40,729 bases of DNA from NCBI GenBank assembly GCA_019694455.1, contig JAIBBY010000047.1, positions 1 through 40,729 on the forward strand, given 5' to 3'. Shown piece after piece: positions 34,282-40,729 of this stretch. The notes under the pieces were generated by a model. That model did not search any database and was not told where the DNA came from. It saw nothing but the letters and a program-made list of their open reading frames with translations. The translations under genes were made by a program, and so were the position numbers. Position 1 is the stretch's first letter. Every line of letters begins with the position of its first letter. The stretch is from Pirellulales bacterium. GTDB lineage: Bacteria > Planctomycetota > Planctomycetia > Pirellulales > JAEUIK01.

Positions 34282-35367
34282 ATGGCAGCGTCGGCAAACA
34301 GAATTGCGCCTCTGATCGCCAGCGCGACGCAGGATGTGCGCCTGACAACAATCGACGAGCATGTGGAGCCGTTGGTTTGGGACGAATACACGCGCAAGCA
34401 TCGCGAAGGAGGTGTTTATCTCCGCGCGAGCTGGGACGCGGTATTTGCCGTGTATGGCCTACGGCTGACTCGGTTGGCCGCGCTGCGCGAGGGGCAAATG
34501 GTCGGAGCATTGCCGCTCGTTTGGCAGAAGAGCTGGCTATTCGGACGCCGGCTGGTGTCGCTGCCATGGTTTGATACGGCCGGCATCGTGGCCGACGACG
34601 ATGAAGCTCGAGATGCGCTGTTGCAGGGGGCGATGGAACGCGCCGCCCAATTGGGGGCGGATGTATTGGAACTGCGGCAGCCGCAACTGGTGACTGGCTG
34701 GCCGGCGCCACGCGGCGACAAGGCGCTGTTTCGATTGCGGCTCGAGGCCGATCCGGCGGCGCTGTGGAATCGGATTGGGGCCAAGGTGCGCAATCAGGTT
34801 CGCAAGGGGGAGAAACTGGGACTGACGATGCAGACCGGCAGCGCTGAGCTGGTGGATGAGTTTTACGCCATCTATTCAACGAACATGCGCGATCTGGGAA
34901 GTCCGCCGCATAGTCGACGGTTCTTTGAGCAAGTGGTCGCGACTTTTCCGGCGGAAGCGCGCGTGCATCTGGCGCGCTATCAGGGCGCGGGGGTTGGCGC
35001 GGCGTTGACGTTGGACAACGGCAATCGGCTGGAGGTGCCGTGGGCATCTAGCCTGCGCAAATACAATAGCTACTGTGTGAATCATGTGATGTACTGGCGC
35101 CTATTGGAGCAGGCGTGCGAGCGAGGCCTTACGTGGTTTCATTTTGGGCGCAGTTCGCTCGACAGCGGGCCGTATCGCTTCAAGAAGCAGTGGGGCGCCG
35201 AGATATTGCCTTTGCCATGGCATCCCTTTCAGATTCGGGGTGTCGATCGGGCGCAACGGACGACGCGCATCGACGAATCGTACTCACTGGCGACGCGGGC
35301 ATGGCAGCGCATGCCGGTGAGTTTTTGCCGCCTGCTTGGCCCGTGGCTGATCCGTAAGTTGCCGTGA
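34282..35367 (+). CDS. FemAB-like/GNAT protein of the exosortase system
   Basis: The 361-residue protein has the FemAB-like double GNAT layout. VRNQVRKGEKLGL is the helix typical of this family, and FHFGRSSLDSGPYRFKKQWG lies near the end. It resembles the FemAB-related protein of PEP-CTERM/XrtA loci (TIGR03019). FemAB relatives join amino acids from aminoacyl-tRNA or acyl groups to amine acceptors; the reaction here is unknown. It is the last gene of the 19-gene run, 20 bases after the GT4 gene. Confidence 0.85.
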   Translation: MAASANRIAPLIASATQDVRLTTIDEHVEPLVWDEYTRKHREGGVYLRASWDAVFAVYGLRLTRLAALREGQMVGALPLVWQKSWLFGRRLVSLPWFDTAGIVADDDEARDALLQGAMERAAQLGADVLELRQPQLVTGWPAPRGDKALFRLRLEADPAALWNRIGAKVRNQVRKGEKLGLTMQTGSAELVDEFYAIYSTNMRDLGSPPHSRRFFEQVVATFPAEARVHLARYQGAGVGAALTLDNGNRLEVPWASSLRKYNSYCVNHVMYWRLLEQACERGLTWFHFGRSSLDSGPYRFKKQWGAEILPLPWHPFQIRGVDRAQRTTRIDESYSLATRAWQRMPVSFCRLLGPWLIRKLP

Positions 35368-35473
35368 CAGACGGCATTGCGCGGCATCGATCGCTTGCTG
35401 ACGAAGTAGGCACAAGTGCCGCCGCCCACGCAGCCGAAAATTGACTATGTGGCGGTCTGCGCCCAGCTCGAGT

Positions 35474-35503
35474 TTGAATTCGACGGAATGCTGGCGGTAT
35501 AAT
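35474..35503 (+). promoter_or_regulatory. Sigma-70-type promoter of the small secreted protein
   Basis: TTGAAT (35474-35479), 18 bases, then a perfect TATAAT (35498-35503). The start codon is 47 bases beyond the -10 box, with AGGAGA at 35539-35544 as ribosome-binding site. It is the best promoter-like sequence I found in the window. Confidence 0.65.
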
Positions 35504-35550
35504 CAGACGGTAGCGATTGTGCCACCGAATCGCAGTTCAGGAGAACGAAC

Positions 35551-36081
35551 ATGATACGACACCCATTTATTGTCCTGATCGCCGCCGGGATGCTGTCGGC
35601 GCCAGCGATGACTCAGGCGCAGGTGGGCCCATCGTATCGCGGTGGCGGCAATCAGCGGTTTCAAAATACGCTGCGCAACAAGCCGGCCGTCAGTCCTTAC
35701 TTGAACTTGATGCGCCCGGGGAACGTAGCCAATAACTACTACAACCTGGTGCGACCCGAATTCCAGCAATTGCGGGTAAATAATGAGTTTGAGAGCAATT
35801 TTCAGCAGATGCAGCGGCAGATGATGGAGCAGCCGGTTGCCGGTGCTAATCCCAACCTGCCGGTGACGGGACATTCGACCCATTACATGCACCATTCGCA
35901 TTACTATGGCAATTTGCCAGTCGGCGGCGGTGGTGGCGGCGCGCGTCCGCGTGGCACGGTGTCGGCCATCAGTGGCCAGGGCTATGGGCGTCAAATGGGC
36001 TCTCAGATGGGCAGTCGGTTCAGCACCCGCTCGATGATTCAGCAAGGATCGGGCGCCGGCATGATGAACCGGGGCCGATAA
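35551..36081 (+). CDS. Small secreted protein, Gln/Met/Gly-rich, unknown function
   Basis: The 176-residue protein has a signal peptide (about residues 1-24, ending MTQAQ). The mature part is rich in Asn, Gln, Met, Arg and Gly. It has two similar SPYLNLMRPGN and NYYNLVRPEF segments, a His-rich HYMHHSHYYG patch, a GGGGGG run and a basic end (MMNRGR). No PEP-CTERM signal or membrane helix is present at the C-terminus. It has its own promoter and a strong ribosome-binding site, so it is likely well expressed and separate from the EPS run. Similar short secreted proteins with LNL(M/L)RP motifs seem common in planctomycetes (from memory); the function is unknown. Confidence 0.82.
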   Translation: MIRHPFIVLIAAGMLSAPAMTQAQVGPSYRGGGNQRFQNTLRNKPAVSPYLNLMRPGNVANNYYNLVRPEFQQLRVNNEFESNFQQMQRQMMEQPVAGANPNLPVTGHSTHYMHHSHYYGNLPVGGGGGGARPRGTVSAISGQGYGRQMGSQMGSRFSTRSMIQQGSGAGMMNRGR

Positions 36082-36546
36082 CGGCGTCGAGGCCGGGTTC
36101 GGTTCTACCTGAGCCATCGGCACTGTCAGTCATCCTTTGGTAATCCCTGATGGGATTTCCGCGCGCTGACTGGTATCGCGCGGAGGGGCTAATCTGATTT
36201 CGGTGTCGATGACCCGGACTCACCGTGGCATGTCACGATGGGGACTCGTTACCACCCGGGTCTCACGCGGTACGCGGATTCGGATGCCGAACCAGATTGC
36301 GATGAGCATCGCGATATGGTTGGCTCAGCGATGGGACTACCTGGTCTGGCAGTGCCCGCCCGATCGACGCAAGGTGAACTTCTCGATGGGCGCACGAGGC
36401 GCCCGTCGCGCTATGTACGTTGTATTCCAGCGAACTAAAGGCGACGAGATGCCGCCCGTTGGCTGCGAAGCGCCTGGTGCGTGCATGGCCGGAGATTTGA
36501 TTCGCTCGCACGCGCAACGCATGAAGCTGCCCGAGCCGGCGCCGGA
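36082..36546. other. Intergenic region without a convincing gene
   Basis: The two hairpins at 36142-36185 are the only structure I can point to. A plus-strand open frame at 36203-36595 encodes 130 residues with no ribosome-binding site, no recognisable motif and an Arg/Cys-rich end. It runs into the opposite-strand gene and is treated as noncoding. Confidence 0.45.
36142..36185. terminator. Two adjacent hairpins after the small secreted protein
   Basis: AATCCC/GGGATT (36142-36157, loop TGAT) is followed at once by CCGCGCG/CGCGCGG (36159-36183, 11-base loop). They lie about 60 bases after the stop codon. There is no clear T-run, so termination is only possible. Confidence 0.3.
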
Positions 36547-37398
36547 CTATTCGACCGGGGGAAGGCTTTGCAAGCGCGGCTGTAGGGCGCGTTGAAAGAG
36601 AGAGGGCCGGCGCTGCGTAGCGGCCGCTGGCTCTTGGAACTGCGCGCACTCGACTACGGGGCGCGTGGGACGGTGACCGCTTGAATCGGCCGCGGGGCTG
36701 TATTCGGGCGGCATCAACGCCTGCGCCTGCTCGATACTGGAAGGCTGCTGGAGCGGTTCGCGGCTCAGCGGGGAGATGACCCGCTCTGGCAGCGGCATCG
36801 CCGCAGGGATGACATTGGTCACCCGACGTGGGGGCAGGTAGGACGCTGTCTCAGCAGGGCGGCGGGGATCTGCCGCGAGTCGACCGCCGGCCGAAATTGT
36901 TTGGTGTTCATGGCTGGGTAGCGCCATCACCGCAAGATTGGGGTCGAAGCGGTCTTGCGGTTCGCCTTTTGCCTGAGGCAGCGCGGCCGGGGAGTTTTCG
37001 GGGTAGTTCTCGGCGGGAAGCGCATCTGCCGGGTGGCGCTCGGCAGAGAATTGCTCAGACGCAGGCGCGCTGGCAGAGTCGGTCTTCGCAGGAAGCGCGG
37101 CGTCGCCGGATGCGGAGGTTCGCGGAGGCGCGTCGGCCGGTGATTTGGCCGGCGGCGCAGTGACCGCGGCGGGCGCAACAACCGTGGGATGGGGAGTCGG
37201 GCACTTAGGGCATGCTGGCTGCGCTGTGAAACGACGCCAGCAAGTGGGGTATAGCCCGTGGAACGGCCCGGTTGGGTAGTGCTGAGGCATGCGGTTGCAG
37301 CAATGCGGGCAAGATTGCTGGGCGATTGCCTGCACCGTGCAGCAAGCCATGACCAAGGAAGCGAAGATCAGAGATATCGCAGCGCTTTGATTTTTCAT
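36547..37398 (-). CDS. Secreted Pro/Ala-rich protein with Cys pairs and YPTCW motif
   Basis: The 283-residue protein starts at ATG 37398. A longer frame to 37491 adds residues with no signal features. A signal peptide (about 1-27, ending QAIAQ) is followed by SCPHCC, FHGLYPTCWRRF and ACPKC, then a long low-complexity Pro/Ala/Glu/Ser-rich region. The CPxC pairs could bind a metal or form disulfides. The YPTCWRR type of motif recurs in planctomycete secreted proteins, from memory. It lies 104 bases downstream of the Wza-like gene on the same strand and may share its transcript. Function is unknown; a cell-surface or periplasmic location is likely. Confidence 0.75.
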   Translation of the reverse strand: MKNQSAAISLIFASLVMACCTVQAIAQQSCPHCCNRMPQHYPTGPFHGLYPTCWRRFTAQPACPKCPTPHPTVVAPAAVTAPPAKSPADAPPRTSASGDAALPAKTDSASAPASEQFSAERHPADALPAENYPENSPAALPQAKGEPQDRFDPNLAVMALPSHEHQTISAGGRLAADPRRPAETASYLPPRRVTNVIPAAMPLPERVISPLSREPLQQPSSIEQAQALMPPEYSPAADSSGHRPTRPVVECAQFQEPAAATQRRPSLFQRALQPRLQSLPPVE

Positions 37399-37502
37399 GA
37401 TGTATGACGCTCCGAATGGAGAGCGATCGAACAGGTCTCCGCGTGGCGCCGTTGTCAAAGTCTTGTTGACAAAGCCGCGCCGTTCTCTCATGTGCCACAG
37501 AA

Positions 37503-38573
37503 TTAGAAGAATCCACCACCGCCGAGGAATGCATTGCTGCCACCGCCGAAGAAGCTGAACATTCGCACGGTGTTGGCGCCGAGGAGGGTGAATCCGAACA
37601 CCTGCTCGCCAGGCGCCGTGAGTTTGGCAATGGCGTTGTTCAGTCTTAGCAATTTATCTTCGGCGATGAACAAGCGGTCGCCGGGCATGAGTTGATAGTT
37701 GGTCGTTGTCGCCGCGCCAGAGACGATGGCGCAATAGTCGACCGGCAGCATTTGCTCGTGCCCCACTCCGTGAGGCGCGGGGCGCGCGACCCAGATGCGT
37801 TTTGACGACACATTGGACAAGCCGTTGATGTTGGAGAGCGCGTCGAGCACGGTCTCGTTGCCGGTGACGGGAAAGCGATCGATCGAGTCGCCTTGCCCGG
37901 CTCCTTGCTGCACCACGTAGTACACCATGCTGTTGTAGGCGTACATGTCGACCGACACCTGGGGCTTTTCGAGGAATTGGGAAAGATGCTCCTCGATCGC
38001 GAGTTTGGCTTCGGCGACAGTCATGCCGGTGATGAAAACGGCGCCATAGACGCCCAGTTGCACCTTGCCATCGGGACCGACATTGTGTTCGCCCTCGATC
38101 TGCTGCCGTGCGCCCGATTGCACCAAACTGATGGAGACGACCGATTCGGTCAGGATGGAATCGAGGTGTTTTTGAACCGCGTCGACCGCTTCTTGAATTG
38201 TCAGGCGCTCGACATACACGGCGCCATACGGCGGGCCGAGATCGAGGTTGCCATCGGGCTGCACCTGGTAGGAGCCGGCGATGGGCTGCTCTGGCAGGGC
38301 GCCGAGCACTTGCACCTGTAGGACATCGAGTGTTTCGATGCGGTATGGCGCCTTGGGAACCACCTTGATCGCCTCGATGATCAACACATCGGGCGGTTCG
38401 ATACGGTAGTCGGGCAGGCTGGTCTTGGCGAGTTCGCGCGGCATGTTGGCCAAGGCATCGGCCGGCACGCTTTCGAGCGCCGACTGAAACTTGTAATAGG
38501 CGCAGCCAGTGCTTTGCAGCGCGGCCAGCAGCATGGCGGCGAAGAGCGTCAAGGATCGAACATCGCTGTGCAT
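37503..38573 (-). CDS. Wza-like polysaccharide export lipoprotein
   Basis: The 356-residue protein has a lipoprotein signal with lipobox LQSTGC, so Cys24 would be lipidated. Two related segments, DYRIEPPDVLIIEA and PYRIETLDVLQVQV, are of the Poly_export type and are followed by SLBB-like regions with LGVYGAVFITGMTV. A YQLMPGDRLFI segment lies near the end. The family forms the outer-membrane export channel for EPS. The gene is separate from and convergent with the EPS run but would complete its export path. The C-terminus is Gly- and Phe-rich (FSFFGGG...GGGFF), not the amphipathic helix of E. coli Wza. The start ATG follows a GGGGG ribosome-binding stretch. Confidence 0.9.
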   Translation of the reverse strand: MHSDVRSLTLFAAMLLAALQSTGCAYYKFQSALESVPADALANMPRELAKTSLPDYRIEPPDVLIIEAIKVVPKAPYRIETLDVLQVQVLGALPEQPIAGSYQVQPDGNLDLGPPYGAVYVERLTIQEAVDAVQKHLDSILTESVVSISLVQSGARQQIEGEHNVGPDGKVQLGVYGAVFITGMTVAEAKLAIEEHLSQFLEKPQVSVDMYAYNSMVYYVVQQGAGQGDSIDRFPVTGNETVLDALSNINGLSNVSSKRIWVARPAPHGVGHEQMLPVDYCAIVSGAATTTNYQLMPGDRLFIAEDKLLRLNNAIAKLTAPGEQVFGFTLLGANTVRMFSFFGGGSNAFLGGGGFF

Positions 38574-38895
38574 TGCATCCCCCCGGTACCGGCCGTCGGC
38601 AGTCTGACGCCAACGGCAGGACTGGTAAAACCGCTACAAGCGGCATATTCGGAATCATCGGCGCTAGAGCGCCCAGTCTTCGATGTTTTCGGCCAACGAA
38701 TACCGATTGCGGAAAGTTTGACGCCTGGAAAAGGGCTGACGGGGGGCCGTGTGTTCCCTATTTTCTCGCTTTTGCCAAAAAGGAAACGCGCGCGCCAACT
38801 GAGAGTTGTCTCCTGCTAAACTGGGGTGACTGGAGCCGCTCAGCATGCTCAAGGCGTTGATTGGGCTTCCCATGTGAATCAGGAAAAACGCTGGC
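38574..38895. other. Divergent intergenic region between export and epimerase genes
   Basis: These 322 bases separate the minus-strand Wza-like gene from the plus-strand epimerase gene and should hold promoters for both. Visible items are a small hairpin CCGCT/AGCGG near 38631-38643 and GGCGC/GCGCC at 38660-38673. An extended -10-like TGCTAAACT lies near 38815-38822 without a good -35. No gene is apparent. Confidence 0.45.
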
Positions 38896-39870
38896 ATGAG
38901 CATCTTGGTGACAGGCGGCGCCGGCTTCATTGGCAGCCATTTTGTGGAGCACTTGTTGCGGCTCGGGCACGAGCGCGTGATCTGTCTCGACAATTTCAAC
39001 GACTACTACGATCCGCGGCTCAAGCGGAAGAACATTGCGGGATTCGCAGCCGATCGACGTGTGACGTTGGTTGAGGCGGATTTTTGCGATGTCGATGCGA
39101 TGTCTCGCCTGTTTGCCGCGCAACAGGTGCGCGAGGTGATGCACCTGGGAGCTTATGCCGGAGTGCGCTACAGCGTTGATCATCCGCTGATCTACGAGCG
39201 GGCCAACGTGTTTGGCACTCAATGCCTATTGGAGGCCGCGCGGCGGCATGGCGTGTCGCGGTTTGTACTGGCATCGTCGTCGACGGTGTATGGAAAGGAC
39301 GCGCTGGCGCCGTTTGTTGAGGATGCGCCCTTGGGGATTCCGCTCAGCCCCTATGGCGCCAGCAAACGTGCGGCCGAGTTGATGAGCCTGACCTACTGGC
39401 TGCTATATCAGACACCGGTGGTTTGCGTGCGGCCGTTCAGCGTATACGGTCCGCGGCTGCGCCCTGATTTGGCGCTGACGATCTTCAGCGAGGCCATCTT
39501 GGAGAACCGACCACTGCCATTGTTTGGCGATGGCTCGGTGTGCCGCGACTTCACGCACATCTCGGATATCTGTGATGGTTTGCAAGCAGCGCTCAACGTC
39601 GAAGCCGCGGTGGGGGAATGCATCAATTTGGGACACAGCGAACCAATCCCAATTACCGAGCTGATTCGATTGTTGGAAGAGGCGTTCGGCAGACCCGCAC
39701 AGATTGAACGCCTGCCGGCCAAGCCAGGGGAGATGCCAATCACCAACGCCGACTTGACGAAGGCCAAGCGACTGCTGGACTACGCGCCGCGAGTCGATTT
39801 CCGCGATGGAATTCGAGAGTTCGCGGCTTGGTTTGCGGAGTCGCGCGGCGAGCGGCGAACTTGCCACTAG
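38896..39870 (+). CDS. NAD-dependent epimerase/dehydratase, UDP-glucuronate 4-epimerase-like
   Basis: The 324-residue protein is an extended short-chain dehydrogenase. The Rossmann motif GGAGFIG is at 8-14, followed by LDNFNDYYDPRLKRKN, a segment typical of UDP-glucuronate 4-epimerases (CapI/GAE type). The catalytic SSST and Tyr153-x3-Lys157 (YGASK) are present. It would interconvert UDP-GlcA and UDP-GalA and so feed the EPS glycosyltransferases. A UDP-glucose 4-epimerase or related activity cannot be excluded. It stands alone between a divergent export gene and a tRNA. Confidence 0.88.
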   Translation: MSILVTGGAGFIGSHFVEHLLRLGHERVICLDNFNDYYDPRLKRKNIAGFAADRRVTLVEADFCDVDAMSRLFAAQQVREVMHLGAYAGVRYSVDHPLIYERANVFGTQCLLEAARRHGVSRFVLASSSTVYGKDALAPFVEDAPLGIPLSPYGASKRAAELMSLTYWLLYQTPVVCVRPFSVYGPRLRPDLALTIFSEAILENRPLPLFGDGSVCRDFTHISDICDGLQAALNVEAAVGECINLGHSEPIPITELIRLLEEAFGRPAQIERLPAKPGEMPITNADLTKAKRLLDYAPRVDFRDGIREFAAWFAESRGERRTCH

Positions 39871-39907
39871 GGCGACGTGTCGCTAGATTTGCGTATTGCC
39901 GTGGCGC

Positions 39908-39953
39908 AAAACCGAGCGCACTAGCCGCTTGCGGGCTATTTGAAATCGGTTTT
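39908..39953 (+). terminator. Nested inverted repeat after the epimerase gene
   Basis: AAAACCGA (39908-39915) is the exact reverse complement of TCGGTTTT (39946-39953). Inside it lies a second hairpin, TAGCC/GGCTA at 39922-39938, followed by TTT. It starts about 40 bases after the epimerase stop and ends in a T-run, as expected of a factor-independent terminator before the tRNA. Confidence 0.45.
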
Positions 39954-39975
39954 GAATCACGGCTGTGCGCTGCCT

Positions 39976-40057
39976 GGAGGGTATGCGAATGGCTAGCGGC
40001 CTGACTCGAAATCAGGTGCCGGGAAACCGGTTGAGGGTTCGAATCCCTTGCCCTCCG
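39976..40057 (+). tRNA. tRNA-Ser (anticodon CGA)
   Basis: The acceptor stem GGAGGGT (39976-39982) pairs with GCCCTCC (40050-40056), and the discriminator base is G40057, as usual for serine. The anticodon stem CCTGA/TCAGG encloses the loop CTCGAAA, anticodon CGA, which reads UCG. A long variable arm, GCCGG...CCGGT, marks a class II tRNA, and the T-arm is GAGGG TTCGAAT CCCTT. CCA is not encoded. Confidence 0.95.
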
Positions 40058-40237
40058 CTCGACTTACGACGATTTGTTTGGGTGAGGCGTTCGGCGATGT
40101 CACCCGTTTTGTCACCTAAACCAATTTTCTGATGTTGGCCGAAGGGGGCTTTCGCGCAAGTCGCTGGCCGATGATTTGCCACTACCTGTTTTTGCCCGGC
40201 AACGGGGGCAAATGATCTATCGCTTTTTGCGCTTCCT
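40058..40237. other. Spacer between tRNA-Ser and the gene remnant
   Basis: This 180-base stretch contains a TGTCACC direct repeat (40098-40104 and 40110-40116) and a 7-bp hairpin TTTGCCC/GGGCAAA (40191-40197 and 40206-40212) with no T-run. A minus-strand open frame running from 40290 into the tRNA (ending QGIRTLNR) is a familiar false translation of tRNA-Ser and is not a gene. Confidence 0.5.
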
Positions 40238-40604
40238 TTATTTGGCTCGTTCTTTCCGCCGCCTTTCGCGACGCAGCTTGTCCGAATCATTTTTGCGTTT
40301 GGGCAGCGACTCGATCAGCCATGCCACGGCGCCGTCAGTGGCGTGAAACGCCGGACGCAACAAGTCGACAGCAATGCAGGCTTCTCCAAAGTTGCCGAGC
40401 GCATGGTGCGGAGGCAGCGGGATCGGACCATCGGAAGCGAGAAGTTCCGGCACGTTAGCAATTGATGCGAACTGCGGATTGCAATTCGCGGTTTGCTGCT
40501 TCCGACCAACCACTAAGCCGGAACGCCAGCAAGGCACGAGCATAGGCCCAATTGGCAGACAGTTCGTCGAACTGTTTCAAGAGCCTGCGGCTGGCATACG
40601 CACA
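40238..40604 (-). pseudogene. Truncated, frameshifted remnant of a TPR-family (ST7-like) gene
   Basis: On the minus strand one frame reads RRLLKQFDELSANWAYARA...ELQSAVRIN from 40604 to about 40462. A neighbouring frame continues as ANVPELLASDGPIPL...AVAWLIESLPKRK to the stop at 40238. Removing one base at 40460-40461 (AATTGC to AATGCT) joins them into RINANVPELL. Upstream, an in-frame stop lies at 40605-40607 and no start codon is available, so the 5' part is missing. The joined peptide resembles the C-terminal part of bacterial TPR proteins of the ST7-like type (WAYARALL..., HVPELL..., TDGAVAWL), recognised from memory. It ends in a very basic tail. Confidence 0.6.
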
Positions 40605-40645
40605 TCACACGCAACAATTTAAGGAGCGGTCGGTCTATAAACGCC

Positions 40646-40671
40646 AAAACCCTTGCCAGGGCAAGGGTTTT
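40646..40671. terminator. Bidirectional factor-independent terminator
   Basis: AAAACCCTTGCC (40646-40657) and GGCAAGGGTTTT (40660-40671) form a perfect 12-bp palindrome around two bases. There is a T-run on the 3' side for either strand. It lies 37 bases beyond the 3' end of the minus-strand tRNA-type gene and most likely terminates it. Confidence 0.75.
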
Positions 40672-40708
40672 GAATACTTTCGGCATCAGCCTTCATCGGC
40701 TGCCAAAG

Positions 40709-40729
40709 TGGAGGCGGCGGGAATCGAAC
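40709..40729 (-). tRNA. 3' end of a tRNA or tmRNA gene, cut by the window edge
   Basis: On the minus strand the last bases read G-TTCGATT-CCCGC (T-loop and 3' side of the T-stem), then CGCCTCC (acceptor strand) and A as discriminator (40709). The 5' strand should be GGAGGCG or, with a wobble, GGGGGCG. Only 21 bases are visible, so the amino acid cannot be named. A discriminator A fits tRNA-Tyr or tmRNA better than tRNA-Ser. A strong terminator follows. Confidence 0.65.

Noticed and set aside
36203..36595. 130-residue plus-strand frame in the gap after the small secreted protein
   Set aside because: No ribosome-binding site, no motif, and it overlaps the opposite-strand secreted protein gene.
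40058..40237. Plus-strand MSPVLSP-like peptide after tRNA-Ser, recalling integrase tails
   Set aside because: Only a few residues match, the frame would have to pass through the tRNA, and no catalytic integrase motif is present.
40012..40290. Minus-strand open frame ending QGIRTLNR-type residues
   Set aside because: Its 3' part is the tRNA-Ser gene read as protein, a well-known false ORF; the rest has no family features.
1..40729. CRISPR arrays, transposases, toxin-antitoxin or phage genes
   Set aside because: No spaced direct repeats, DDE or recombinase motifs, or short toxin-antitoxin pairs were found on either strand.

Overview
The window looks like a chromosomal piece of a GC-rich planctomycete, most likely of the Pirellulales. 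This is inferred from gene content, not from a marker gene. The pointers are many long TPR proteins, a TPR-fused multihaem cytochrome, a Pro/Ala-rich secreted protein with a YPTCW motif, and an exosortase-type exopolysaccharide (EPS) locus. No insertion sequence, CRISPR array, rRNA or replication origin was seen.

Left part (1-9736). The minus strand carries the 5' part of a secreted protein built of ~100-residue cadherin/PKD-like repeats, cut by the window edge, and an SGNH/GDSL hydrolase. The plus strand then carries three translationally coupled genes. The outer two are polytopic GT-C/PMT-like membrane proteins with C-terminal TPRs, and the middle one is a seven-haem c-type cytochrome with C-terminal TPRs. 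This trio is the least familiar arrangement in the window.

Centre (9737-35367). A ~500-base leader with a candidate promoter and two inverted repeats precedes 19 same-strand genes, most of them overlapping or nearly touching. They are: exosortase; Wzz/BY-kinase chain-length regulator; a 1437-residue TPR protein; EpsI; polyprenyl-phosphate sugar transferase; DUF3473-type polysaccharide deacetylase; stp1-type glycosyltransferase; a protein with three VanZ-like units; methyltransferase; Wzy/ligase; sulfotransferase; GT4; GT2; hexapeptide acyltransferase; asparagine synthase-like protein; three more glycosyltransferases; and a FemAB-like protein. Together they can start a lipid-linked repeat unit, extend it, decorate it (acyl, methyl, sulfate, deacetylation), polymerise it and control chain length. 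The exosortase and EpsI add the protein-sorting arm. No PEP-CTERM protein with an intact C-terminus and no Wzx flippase was found in the window.

Right part (35368-40729). A small secreted protein has its own strong-looking promoter. On the minus strand lie a Pro/Ala-rich secreted protein and a Wza-like export lipoprotein that fits the EPS locus. A plus-strand UDP-glucuronate 4-epimerase-like gene follows, then tRNA-Ser(CGA), a truncated and frameshifted minus-strand TPR-family remnant, a bidirectional terminator, and the 3' end of a minus-strand tRNA (or tmRNA) cut by the window edge.
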